64,000 nucleotides of DNA from contig QNQO01006979.1 of NCBI GenBank assembly GCA_003290165.1, forward strand, positions 620,001-684,000, written 5' to 3'. Below, in pieces: positions 22,389 through 33,511 of the stretch. The stretch's first letter is position 1; every line of letters starts with the position of its first letter. The notes under the pieces were generated by a model. That model saw only the letters and a list, made by a program, of their open reading frames with translations. It did no database searches and was not told where the DNA came from. This stretch comes from Berberis thunbergii. Its lineage: Eukaryota; Streptophyta; Magnoliopsida; Ranunculales; Berberidaceae. A program made the position numbers and the translations under genes.

Positions 22389-23136
22389 TCCTTCACAATT
22401 CACAACCTTCAAAAACATTGGACCACCCTCATTAATTACTATGAAATTAATAAGAGGCCTCCTTTGAGCATCGTTCCACCCATCACAAACAATGGTTGCT
22501 CCTTTAGCCTTCCATGTGAACTTTATTGTCTCCAATAACCTTTCAACGTTATCTCTTTCTTTTCGAAGCAAAGTCGTCCTCAATGCATTGTACCCAGGTG
22601 GCTTGTAACCACTAATAGACTTAGCTTTATTTGATGAAAAGGTGAAGGCATTCTAATAATACAGATTCTTTGCAATGTTGAAAGGCAATGCAGTTGAGTA
22701 AAACATCCTTGCAATCAAAGCATATAACTCTTGCCTATTATTGAAATTGAAAGCATCCGCAATCGGATTACTTGTTGCTCTCATTTTCCTTGAATCAGAG
22801 GATGAACTTACGCTACCACTCGTACCTGCGCAACTACCTTGAGTTGAGCCCCTTGAAGGAAGTAAAGGAACAACACGTGTACTAGCATTTTTATACTCTC
22901 AATGCAGCTTCATCAACAAGTTTTTGTACCTCTATAGCTTGTTTGGAAGAGATCTTATCACAAATAGCTATCCCACAACCTCTTTCCTTCAACAAATGGT
23001 GCCTTAGTCTAGTATGGGATCCCGTTTGATCATTTTTGCAAAAGTTACACCGCCACCTTTGATTCCATCCACCTTCACTTGATTTTCTTATTCGCGTGAC
23101 ATGCCTCCAAAGAGGAGAATTATCATCTCCGCTCAT
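22389..23136 (-). pseudogene. hAT transposase, N-terminal half with BED zinc finger
   Basis: The minus strand starts at an ATG (23134-23136) with MSGDDNSPLWRHVTRI. It contains a BED-type finger (WRCNFCKNDQTGSHTRLRHH: C-x2-C then H-x4-H). After a frameshift near 22900 it continues STRVVPLLPSRGSTQG, NPIADAFNFNNRQELYALIA, a stop after NLYY (near 22656) and the transposase entry motif KGATIVCDGWNDAQRRPLIN. It breaks at NCEGAV where LTR-A inserted. It joins 13582 on the other side. Confidence 0.85.
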
Positions 23137-24770
23137 TTGGTCTAAAACATTACATGTAAAAACAGGAAAAGAAACATGGATTAAAAAAAAATTGGTTGCA
23201 GGTAGTATTGCTAGAATAGGTATATAATTTAATTGCAACTTGCAAGTAGTATTGAAGACTGGCAATTATTTACGTGTTGCAAACTTCCAGGTAATATTGC
23301 TAGAATATTTTATGGCAAATGGACAAGCCGAAGAGAAGAACTTACAAGAAGAGAAATACTGCAGCTACCAGCTAGTAAATGAAGAGTTGGAGACACGTTG
23401 GACAACAATCAGATCCAGATGTGATCTCCTAAAAAAAACCATTGTCAGAAATTGAGTGGGGTAGCTGGTAGGCTGATTCAAGTAGCCTTTGATTTAAAGA
23501 ATTGAATTGCAAAACACTTCAACCATGCCCAAGTTCAAACGACCTTCGAATATAATATTGTAAATTTGTAAATGTAATAGAAGAATTACTGGTTAATTGG
23601 AAAACCAATTAGCAATAAATCTACAAATCTACAATAAAGATACAAAGCAAAATCTTGTTATACACTTATACGAAATCTTAAGAGATTAGGACTAAGATCT
23701 GAAATTTGATTATGTAAAATAGGGAAACGATTAAGTTACCAATTAAGCAATGCCGAACTTATACAAGCATGAGTTGAGTTCAAGGTACAACCATATAAAC
23801 TCTTAAATACTATTTTAATTAACAAAAATCAATTACAACATTTTCTCTATCATGTTGCTTCACATGTTTGCATCATTGCATCTGAGACTGAGATTATGCT
23901 TCTATTACTAGATACCCAACCTAATCATATTATTGCCATGAGAATTTGATTTAACAAAAAATGCTAACATTTCTGTATCTGCTTCTTCATTTCAGCCCTA
24001 ATGTTCACTACACGCTTAGGTTAACCCAACCATTATTGCTTCTTAATTCTAGCAGTAAAAGAAATGACGAGAAATGCATGAAGATCTCCCTTGAAGATTT
24101 TTTAGTTTCCGATTGTAACTGATATTTCTGTTGCAGGTGGGTGACCTGATGATGATGAAAATTGTAAATATCTGTACATAGCAAATACTGACTGTGAAAC
24201 ACTGAAACTTAATCGTACGAAGTATAAAACTAAATGAGGTATACCTTGTTGTCAAGTGATTATCTCAACCTCTTCAATCCAGCCTGAGATAGTGAGATAT
24301 GAAGAAGTGAAAGAGCAGAAGGAGTAAGGACAGATCAGACACTGTGACAGTGAGTGACTGAGTGAGAGAGACGAACCTGAGCTTCAGTCCGACTCCGACA
24401 GACTCCTCTAAGGTAAGCTCTTTCTTCTTCTTCCCTTCCTTCTTTCTCTTCTTCCTCTTCCTTCTTTTTTTTCTTCCTCGCCTCCTCGGTTCCTCCCTCT
24501 TTCTCTCTGGTTGTGTGGTTTGAGCAAAAAAAAGAAAAAATTGGGCTGTTAGGTTTTAATATTAAGGCTTTACATCTAATCCGTCCGATCTTATCAAGAT
24601 CTGAAAAAAAAATATTATTAGCAACCGAATTCTGACTGTATCCGGACCGTGTCCATGCCATATCCTGACCAAGTCAAGTTGACCGATATGTTGACCGCGT
24701 GTCGGATACGTGTCGGCTGTGAATCACACGCGTATCTGTATCCGTATCCGACACGCATTTTCCTAGGACT
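23137..24770 (-). other. hAT 5' region: leader or promoter and end sequence
   Basis: AT-rich, with a CTT/GAA-rich microsatellite at 24420-24480 and repeated GACTCC and GTGAGTGA words near 24340-24410. The GTATCC-rich hAT end follows at 24640-24770. No other gene recognised. Confidence 0.5.
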
Positions 24771-25637
24771 CAGAGGGTTTTTAAGAGAGTCCGTGATTCC
24801 TAGAAATATATCACTTGATGGACAAGTCCTTGACCTTAGGCTTTTATTTATAAATGAGATCGACTTGTGTTATATATTTATTATTAGTAAATAAGTGCCC
24901 AACTATTATTCTATCTCATCAATTCTTTGTTTGCATCATGGGATCAAAAACACTCTAGGCAATAATTATATTATCTGGCATTGTAGATAATAATTGTGGA
25001 TTTGTACTTTGAATCTTGTGCAGGTTGCGCTTTGATGTCGAATGGTATATTTGAGTAAATGTTTCTCTATCCCCATGATTGAGATATCTGTAAACTGGTC
25101 CGAGATTCCTGGATCTAAGGTGAGCCTGCGCAATATTCCACACATGCTCTGGGAACTTTCCCTTATGTTCGTAGGGTACAGAATACATATGTGGAGAATT
25201 CACACATGATCTGGTGTTTGAAGGTGATTCCAGTCAGTTACTCTAACTCTGTAGTGGCAGAACAGCTGGGAAATAGTGGGTTTGAAGCTTGAGATGCAAC
25301 TTTCCAAACAATGTGTTAACTGAGGCTATGGGCAAAAGATGTTTTGAGCTTGACTGGGGAGACAATGAGAATTAGATGTGAAAATTTGATGACAGAAACA
25401 TCGAACATACTGCCTAATCTCCATTGTATTTTTTATTTTCATTTTTGAAAAATTTACTTGGAGATATAGATTATGTGGGAAAGAAACAGTTACATTATCA
25501 GATTAAACAGAGTTACAATTTTGAAAGATTTGAAGCCATCATGTTCTAGTTATATAGGGTATTATACTACTGCATGAGGTTTTGTGGAACTTCACTGCTA
25601 AAGTGAGTTCTCATGGTGGGACAGCAGAGGTTTTGGC
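24771..25637. other. Intergenic DNA, no recognised feature
   Basis: An open minus-strand frame at 24955-25203 and coding-like + strand patches around 25025-25200 do not match a family I know. The repeated interruptions suggest decayed sequence. Confidence 0.4.
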
Positions 25638-26601
25638 TAGGGCTAAAATTTTCACCTGAATCGTGAACCGAATCGACTTAGATCGGTTTTAAAATTTTCA
25701 AATTGAAACCGAATCAACCATTAACAAAACCAATTAGATTCTAATTTATGCAAACCGTAACAGAATTGAACCGACTAAAATCGAACCAAACCCGAAATAA
25801 AATCGAACCGACTGACTATTTTAAACATATTGTATCATTTATATATAAAATCAGTGTTTTAAAAATCGGCCTAGGCGGCGCCTAGGTGCTAGAAGGTAGA
25901 AAACGCTCAGATTAAAGTCTGGGCGGGTTTTGGGCGCCTAAGCGAGTTTTTTTATATTTTTTAATAAGGTTGATTGTGTTTTTATTTTATTTTTCTTTTC
26001 TCTTTTTTAGAAATAAAAAATTTAATTATTTTTTATTCAGTATATGTCTAAATGTCCCCAAAAATCTCGGGAATGGGCTTTGATGATGATGATGATATGT
26101 CTAAATATAGCAAATGATGATTACTTAATGAAATTCTCAAATGATCCGGCACCAATTTTAGTAATGTAGATTTTGATTTTATCAAACATAACTTAGGTTA
26201 TTCATGCAATTTGAAGAAAAATAAAAGAGTAGGTTTTGATATTTGTCCACAAATTCAACTTTGTATAAAGTACCCATCATGACCAACTTCAGTCATCTGA
26301 GTTTTAGTAAATTTTGTTCATGATTGTTAATTTTTCATGTTTTTTAATTTTGCATTTGTATATTGGCATTAAATTGGATGTAATTGATAAGGTATTATAC
26401 TTAACTTTTGTTATTTATTATATATATTCAGTCGGTTCGGTTTGGTCGGTTAAAATCACATTGAATCCGAAAACCGAACCGAGCACTTCGGTTTTGAATT
26501 TTTTAACACCGATCCAAACCGAATTTAAACCGAACCAATCGGTTTGATTTATATCGTTTCGGTCGATTTAATCGGTTTGATCAGTTTTTTGTTCAGCCTT
26601 A
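25638..26601. mobile_element. hAT-type MITE rich in CGGTT/AACCG words
   Basis: The left end TAGGGCTAAAATTTTCACC and right end CAGCCTTA are imperfect inverted repeats of the TAGGGCTG class. The flanks GTTTTGGC (25630-25637) and ATTTTGGT (26602-26609) match at 6 of 8 positions, consistent with an old hAT target duplication. The arms consist of repeated ACCGAACC/GGTTCGGT words. A second MITE (25852-26415) is inserted in its middle. Confidence 0.75.
25852..26415. mobile_element. Second copy of the GC-rich CCTAGGCG MITE, truncated
   Basis: It starts CAGTGTTTTAAAAATCGGCC and follows the 18332-19022 element in reverse orientation through its AT-rich core (for example the complement of GTCATGATGGGTACTTTATA near 26268-26287). 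It stops near 26415 without the second GC-rich arm. It also contains a short GATGAT run at 26080-26095. It is nested in the MITE at 25638-26601. Confidence 0.8.
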
Positions 26602-26634
26602 ATTTTGGTTCGAGAGTTTTTCCACATGGTCAAT

Positions 26635-26850
26635 TATTAGTGGAAAGAATGTGTGAATATCTTTGTGATTATTCTGTAAATATTCCCTAGGCTAGGCTAT
26701 GTTAAGATGAGTTGTATGATTGATATACTTTCCTAGCTTAGCTTATTTGCTACCTAGTTTAGCTTTGTTATTTATATAATTATCTTTGTATATATCCCAA
26801 GGTTGTGGCCACTATCAATGAGAAGAAAAACATTCCCACAAAACTCTTTA
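26635..26850 (+). repeat. Copia 5' LTR
   Basis: It begins TATTAGTGGAAAGAATG and ends ACAAAACTCTTTA immediately before the primer site. The same sequence recurs at 31430-31673. Confidence 0.88.
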
Positions 26851-26863
26851 TGGTATCAGAGCC
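26851..26863 (+). promoter_or_regulatory. Copia primer-binding site (initiator tRNA-Met)
   Basis: TGGTATCAGAGCC directly follows the 5' LTR. This is the standard plant copia primer site. Confidence 0.95.
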
Positions 26864-26981
26864 ACTCAAGAAAGGAGCTCTAGTACCAACCGACGAACAC
26901 ATTTTTTTTTCTTTTCAATCGTTTTCCAGCGATTGACACCTTCGACCTTCAAACACGAAATCCGATTATAGACAAATCGTC

Positions 26982-29900
26982 ATGGGTGACGACAAGACCA
27001 CAAAATCCCTCGACTCCTCATCTCCATATTACCTCCATCCCTCCGACGGCCACAAATCACAATCTGTCCAATTGTGTTACGTGGTGAGAACTACAATGAA
27101 TGGGTTCGTTCGATGTGCAATAATTTCCGTGCAAAGAACAAGCTAGGCTTCCTCGATGGAACCATAGCCAAGCCATCGAAAGGAACTCCAAAAGAGTCCT
27201 TATGGGTGACGGTTAATTCCACACTCGTGGGATGGATTCATAATACCCTTGATCCAGTCCTACGCTCATCCGTCCCCCAACCCGACGATGTGAAAGACAT
27301 GTGGGATGATATTCGACAACGTTTCTCGATAGGAAACGGTCCAAGAATCCATGAGTTGAAGACACTTTTGAGTGATTGCAAGCAGCGCAGCCGCCCGGTG
27401 GTGAATTACTACAACGAATTGCGGAAGATATGGGATGAACTTGCGGGATATTCTTTTGTCCCAACATGTACATGTGCCGCTGCTATTGAATTTTCTAATG
27501 AAAAGGTACATGATTTTCTTGTTGGTTTGGATTCTGCTCTTTATGGCAATCTTGTTTCAAATATTCTGATGATGGAACCTTTGCCGAGCTTAAACACGAC
27601 CTTTGCTAAAATCGTGACTGAAGAACGTCACCAAACTGTTGCTCGAGCCCACGAAACCAAATCTGATGTTGTCGGTTTCGAAGCACAAGGGACTGCTAGG
27701 GGGCGGAATCTTGCTCGTAGTAGTGAGCGTCCTCGAACCAATGGCGTCTGTCCTCATTGCGCCAAAACTGGACATGATCAAGACAATTGTTTTCAATTGA
27801 TTGGGTTCCCGGATTGGTGGTATTCTGAAAATCGCGCCAATGGAGGGCAAGGTAGAGGCGGAAACAGGTCTGGACGAGGGGGAGGAAGGAGTGCAGGTAG
27901 AGGCGGTCGCGAGCAGGTAGCACACGCAGTAGCCACCTTGAAGCCTGCTGCCATTACAGGCTATGCTCAGGCACCCGTACAGGAGTCAGATCGTAGCGGC
28001 ATTCCCGGTCTCTCGAATGATCAGTGAGCTACACTTGTGAACATGCTAAACACTTCAAAAGGGCAGTCTTCTTCGACCGAAAAGTTGAGTGGTAAGTTTG
28101 ATTTTCCCTATCAATGGATCATCGATACCGGATGATCGAACCACATGACTGGTAATGCTAGATTATTTAGCAGTTTGATTGATGTCTCTCCTACTTCTGT
28201 TGGGCTGCCTAATGGAAAACAAACCATCGCTACTAAGGAAGGCATGATAACTTTGAGCAAAAATATGGTGCTATATAATGTATTATATGTTACAGATCTT
28301 ACTTGTAATTTGTTGTTAGTGTCTCACTTGCTTGTCGATTTACATTATTCTGTCACTTTTTCTGATAAGCTTTGCATCATATAGGACCGCACTTTGAGGA
28401 CTCTGATTGGAGCGGGTGAACAATGTGATGGAGTTTACTGGTTTCGGCCTCTACGACAACTTCGGGGTTATCAAGCAATTGTGAAGGACAAACAAGAATT
28501 GTGGCATCAAAGGCTGGGACACCCCTCTCGGCAAATAGAATTTCTTTTGCCTGATACTATTAGGAGTAATGAAAATAAGGATGTTAGTGGTGTCCATGAA
28601 CCTTGTGATATTTGTTTAAGAGCCAAGCAAACTAGAAGCATGTTTCCTTTGAGTACTAATAAAGCCAAATATGTTTTTGATTTAATCCATTGTGATATAT
28701 GGGGTGCGTATACTTTGCCGGCTAGTTGTGGTGCTCATTATTTTTTAACCATTGTTGATGACTGTTCTCGAGCTGTATGGGTTTATTTGATGTCTGCAAA
28801 ATCTGAGGTGCCTCAACTTTTTAAGGATTTTTGTAGAATGGTTAAAACCCAATTTGATAAGCATGTTAAAATTCTAAGAAGTGATAACGGAAGGGAATTT
28901 ACATGTCTTCATCGATTTTATGCTGACAATGATATTATTCATCAAACCTCCTGTGTCGACACTCCACAACAAAATGGGCGGGTAGAACGTAAACATAGGC
29001 ATATTCTTAATGTGGCTCGGGCATTACTTTTTCAAGCTAATCTTCCCATTTATTTTTGGGAGGAGAGTATAATGACGGCTGCCTATTTAATAAACCGAAC
29101 ATCTACCCCATTGCTCAATAAAAAAAACACCTCACAAAATTCTCTTTGGTTCACCTCCCAAGTATGATGCCCTTCGTGTATTCGGTTGTCTTTGTTTTGT
29201 CAAAAATCAACCTCGTGTGAAGGATAAGTTTGGTACTCGCTCTCATCGATGTGTATTTGTGGGGTATCCATTTGGTAAAAAGGGGTGGTGTTTGTATGAC
29301 TTAGAGAAAAATGTGTTCTTTATATCTCGAGATGTTGTTTTTTGTGAACAACAATTCCCTTTTGCTAGTGAAATCAATTTGAATAATACTGATGATATGT
29401 TTGAAAATGAGGAGTATTATTACACTGTGACTTATTTTGAGGATGATCCCTTAGCAAGGGGGAGTGAGGAGCACTCGGTTGTGGCAGGAGGAATTGATAG
29501 CGGGGCTGAGGCAGTTGAGCAGCCCGTCAAATTACCAGCACCTGTTAGCGGGGCTGTGGAGGTTGTGCAGCACGTCACACCACCTGCAGGTGGCGACTTG
29601 GAGGTTGTCCAGCAGCTTGGTGTTGGTGCAACTTCGAATAATGGGGAGGTTGTGATTAATGAAGCAAATGTTCCGCAAGAAACTGGTCGAGGTCATCGAA
29701 TAAAGAACCCTTCTAGTAAACTCAAGGGCTTCATCACCAACACTATTCGAGTTATAAACCCTGTCACATCACCTACAACTGCTTCGTCAAAGTCCTCATG
29801 TACTCCTTTTCCCATTGTTTATTATGTAAATTGTGATAAGTTTTCTGTGAGACACACCCGTTTCTTGGCAGCAATTACTGCAGGCACTGAACCCTCATCC

Positions 29901-31251
29901 TTTAAAGAAGTTGTTAAGGACCCTGATTGGCGGAAAGCAATGCAAGAAAAAATAGATGCCCTTGAGAGAAACGACATTTGGACTTTAGAGGACCTTCCAC
30001 CCGGGAAGAAGGCAATCGGGTGTAAGTGGGTCTATAAAGTCAAGTATCAATCTGATGGTACGGTTGAACGATTAAAAGGACGCCTAGTAGTGTACGGGAA
30101 TCGGCAAGGTGCGGGAATTGACTTCAATTAAACATTTGCCCCTGTAGCTAAAATGGCCACGGTTCGAACATTTTTGGCTATAGCGGTGGCAAGAAAGTGG
30201 GAACTGCACCAGATGGATGTGCATAACGCCTTTCTACATGGAGATCTTGATGAGGAGGTCTATATGCGACTACCTCCTGGCTTTAATTCTGCTGCTTCGG
30301 GTAACGTGTGTCGATTACGTAAGTCATTGTATGGACTCCGGCAAGCGCCTCGGAATTGGTTTGCTAAGCTCTCGACTGCTTTGAAGGATATTAGTCTTAA
30401 ACAATCTTATGCTGATTACTCAATGTTTAGTTATTCCAAGGGTGATGTTGCTTTACATGTTCTTGTTTATGTGGATGACATTATAATCACAGATTTTTCT
30501 TCTTTGGAAATCGAAAAATTCAAGCAACAACGAAGTGAGAGATTTCATATGACAGACTTGGGCGTTCTCAAGTATTTTCTCGGCATTGAAGTAGCACGTG
30601 GGAAGGAAGGTTTGTTTCTTTCACAACGCAAATATGTTCTTGATATTATAAGTGAGGTCGGATTACTTAAAGCACACCCTGCTTCTACACCCATGGAACA
30701 AAACCACCATCTTGCCACCACCAATGGCGTCGTCTTTAATGATCCGGAGAAATACCGGCTACTTGTAGGGCGCCTAATCTACTTGACGATTACACGGCCT
30801 GAGTTGTGTTACTCCGTACATATATTAGCTCAGTTTATGGGTGATCCTCGTGTTGAACATTGGGACGCACCTTTGATAGTTTTGCGGTATTTGAAAGGTT
30901 GTCCTGGACAAGGTATTTTGCTGTGCGGGGAGAGTAATTTTCAACTCTATGCCTTCTGTGAAAGTGACTGGGCAAGTTGTCCTATGACTCAGAGATCATT
31001 GACTGGTTACTTTGTTTTATTAGGTTTTTCTCTTGTCTCTTGGAAAACGAAAAAACAGCCAACTGTTTCCCGATCTTCTGCGGAAGTCGAGTATAGGTCT
31101 ATGGCCACTACTACATGTGAGTTAAAGTGGTTGAAATCCCTTTTGGCTTGTTTTGGGATACAGCATGTGTGTCCCATGCGATTGTTTTGTGATAGTCAAG
31201 TTGCTTTCTATATAGCGACAATCCGGTTTTTCATGAAAGAACGAAACATAT
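26982..31251 (+). pseudogene. Copia gag-pol polyprotein, inactivated
   Basis: A likely start ATG at 26982 is out of frame with gag proper (27074-28027; GENYNEWVRSMCNNFRAK), which carries a C-x2-C-x4-H-x4-C knuckle (CPHCAKTGHDQDNC, near 27749-27790). The same frame continues through protease (WIIDTG then TGA at 28133), the pre-integrase motif LWHQRLGHPS, the integrase core (CDICLRAKQTRSMF, FDLIHCDIWGAY, SDNGREF) and GRVERKHRHILNVARALLF. In-frame stops are at 28025, 28133 and 28382. A slip in the eight-A run at 29120-29127 shifts the frame. RT follows (HQMDVHNAFLHGDLDEEVY; YVDDIIIT, 30468-30491) with a stop at 30129, then RNase H ([10 protein letters not shown]). One base is missing near 31216, ahead of [19 protein letters not shown]. 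It is a copia pol in the usual domain order. Confidence 0.93.
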
Positions 31252-31420
31252 AGAAATGGATTGTCACTTTGTTCGTGATGCCTTGCAAGTGGAACAATTT
31301 ATACGTCTCATATTCGGACCGGTGCACAGCTAGTGGATATTTTGACCAAGGCTCTTGGTAAATCACAATTTTATTTACTCCTTCGCAAGTTGGGCATTTG
31401 CAATCTCCATGCTCCTACTT

Positions 31421-31431
31421 GAGGGGGAGTA
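31421..31431 (+). promoter_or_regulatory. Copia polypurine tract
   Basis: GAGGGGGAGTA abuts the 3' LTR start. Confidence 0.85.
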
Positions 31432-31673
31432 TTAGTGGAAAGAATGTGTGAATATCTTTGTGATTATTCTGTAAATATTCAGAATATCTTTGTGATTATT
31501 CTATAAATATTCCCTAGGCTAGGCTATGTTAAGATGAGTTGTATGATTGACATACTTTCCTAACTTATCTTATTTGCTACCTAGTTTAGCTTTGCTATTT
31601 ATGTAATTATCTTTGTATATATCCCAAGATTATGACCACAATAGAAAGAAAAACATTCCCACAAAACTCTTTA
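31430..31673 (+). repeat. Copia 3' LTR with internal 28-bp duplication
   Basis: It matches 26635-26850 except that the GAATATCTTTGTGATTATTC block is repeated in tandem (31449-31510), accounting for the 28-bp length difference. Confidence 0.88.
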
Positions 31674-33094
31674 ATTGTTCATGTATTTCAATGTTTTTAG
31701 CTAATAGAAGATCACAACTGCCCAAGTAATTTCCTTTGTCTGAAGCCATTTATGGTTCCAAAATTTTACCCTCCAGAGGCTTTAGGGATAAGATACAGTA
31801 TAATGTTATTTTATCCACAACTCTCTGATTTTTTTTCTTCTGTTTTTTGAAATTTTAAAACATAAAATTAATAACAGGATTTTTGTTTTGTTTTTTCAAA
31901 CCAAATCCTGAAATGTAAATGAGACTGCAAACATTCTTAGAATAGTCGTAGTACCAAATTGTGATTAAAAGGTAACTAATTGTGATTGGTCGCAGTACCA
32001 AACATTCTTAAAAGGTGACTAATTGTGATTGGTCAATTGTACCGAGTTCTATTTTTTCCCCATTATTTCCTATAAGATAAGCTAATAAAAGGTGACTAAT
32101 TGTGATTGTACCAAGTCTCATCCTGGAATGTATGACTTAAATAGACAAAGTCTGGTCAATTTTTATTTCTTAAATGAATAGTCATGGATTTATTTTGATG
32201 ATGATTTTTTTTTTGTAAGTACAGATTGTCATAGCTTATATATATATATAGGTATATTTATTTTTATTAAAGTTAGCTTTTAAATTCACATATGTTAATT
32301 TGACATTGGGCACAGTGTGTGTGAAACAAAGCAAATCAAGGCACTGAAGTTGGAAGAGAGGCACAGAGACTTTTGTTCACCTAGCAGACAACCATTCCCA
32401 CCTCCCAGCTTGATGGGATTCCTTATTCCTTCCTGTCGCATACAAGATCCAACCCACGCCTGCAAATGGCTATTATTTAAATTATTGGGAGGGTTATTAA
32501 TCAATTACAATTAGCAGTGCATGAATCCAGTATGATAATCAAGTAGGCTTCAAGAGTAACTGTGGCATTCGAATTGACTCAGTTTCTAGCAGGATCATAA
32601 TATACACTCACAAAATATTGTTTAAGGTCATATGAAACATATTTACAATCCGAATACCTCTGGGAGTTGCAAGAGCACGATAAGGAAACAAATCACGTGA
32701 AACTTCAACTAATGATGCAATAATGGGAACGAGAGTTACGATGCAGGTTGTGCGGTACCATAGGATGTGCCATTCTGACTGAAATTTATTCCACTTGACT
32801 GGATATGAGAAACAGATGCCCAGATCACACGTAGAAGCAGAAATACGATAAAGACCGAGCCAATTACCTTTAATAAAGTGGTAATAAAATGACTGGGTGG
32901 TATGCATATCAGGCTTGCTAGTGTGGAGTTGTCAAAGAATCCAAGATCGCACTGTTTATAATTTCTACAGGGAATTGAAGAACGTTAAGCACTACTTCAA
33001 GAAGAGCTTTAATGATGGAAAGTGAAGATGGGAGAAGAACACCATCTACTGCAAAATTGAAAACTACTGGTTGCAAATGATTCAGTTAAGTAAT
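31674..33094. other. Intergenic DNA, unidentified
   Basis: AT-rich. The block TGTGATTGG/AAAGGTGACTAATTGTG is repeated three times around 31965-32110. Minus-strand translation of 32640-32900 looks coding-like in two frames (VIGSVFIVFLLLRVIWASVS), suggesting a decayed membrane-protein exon that I cannot assign. Confidence 0.4.
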
Positions 33095-33400
33095 CACTAC
33101 ACCAAATTGACATATTTGTAACAGAAAAAATAAAAATATCATTGTTGTGCTGTAATAGTTCACCAAATAATTTCACACAGTTTCACAAATGAAGTGACAC
33201 AATAATTGGATCACCATGAATAGTATGGTGCTGCAAGTGATACTATTCATGATGATCCAATTTATATCACTTCATTTGTCAAACTGTTTTTCAAATTTTT
33301 GCCTGAATTTAGTTTCAACTTGAAATTGTTTGATGGACTGTTACATCACAAAAGTGATATTGTTTGGTGGTTGTTACAAAACTTCCCATTTAGTGTAGTG
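33095..33400. mobile_element. CACTA-derived MITE, 306 bp
   Basis: The ends CACTACACCAAATTG and CATTTAGTGTAGTG are inverted repeats beginning CACTA and are flanked by a 3-bp AAT duplication (33092-33094 and 33401-33403), the CACTA signature. An internal inverted repeat (TTGGATCACCATGAATAGTA against TACTATTCATGATGATCCAA, 33206-33260) makes it a fold-back. No coding capacity. Confidence 0.9.
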
Positions 33401-33511
33401 AATCATGATTTAAACAAGAATGTTGACTGGCTAAATTGAATTAGTCCCTTTTAATTTTAATCAAATTATGGTCCATCTCTGATATGGGGTCGTCCAAACC
33501 CCCATTGAGGG

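Larger units (their letters stand above)
11811..24770 (-). mobile_element. hAT transposon (BED-finger type), split by an LTR element
   Basis: Two halves of one minus-strand hAT transposase flank the LTR-A insertion (13588-22383). Outside them lie GATACG-rich end regions: 11818-11905 has a palindrome around GTGTCGTATC / GATACGACAC, and 24700-24770 has GTATCCGTATCCGACACG. They resemble each other in inverted orientation, so they are probably the subterminal regions. I could not fix the terminal bases or an 8-bp target duplication. Without the insert the element is about 4.2 kb, normal for an autonomous hAT. The transposase is broken by stops, frameshifts and the insertion. Confidence 0.75.
26635..31673 (+). 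mobile_element. Ty1/copia LTR retrotransposon, nearly full length, inactivated
   Basis: Short LTRs of 216 and 244 bp flank an initiator-Met primer site, a gag-protease-integrase-RT-RNase H order (copia type) and a polypurine tract. The two LTRs agree closely apart from an extra 28-bp repeat in the right one. No clear 5-bp target duplication could be read at the ends, so the edges are approximate by a few bases. Several stops and three frame breaks inactivate the polyprotein. Confidence 0.92.

Noticed and set aside
24335..24661. 108-codon Glu/Lys-rich minus-strand frame
   Set aside because: Derived from a CTT/GAA microsatellite in the hAT leader.
27213..27925. Minus-strand frames opposite copia gag
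   Set aside because: Shadows of the gag frame.
26635..31673. A 5-bp target duplication for the copia element
   Set aside because: Flanks TCAAT/CAATT on the left and ATTGT on the right do not match at any sensible boundary.
32317..32907. Frames on both strands as host genes
   Set aside because: No family similarity; the coding-like minus reading changes frame and has stops, so it is at best a remnant.
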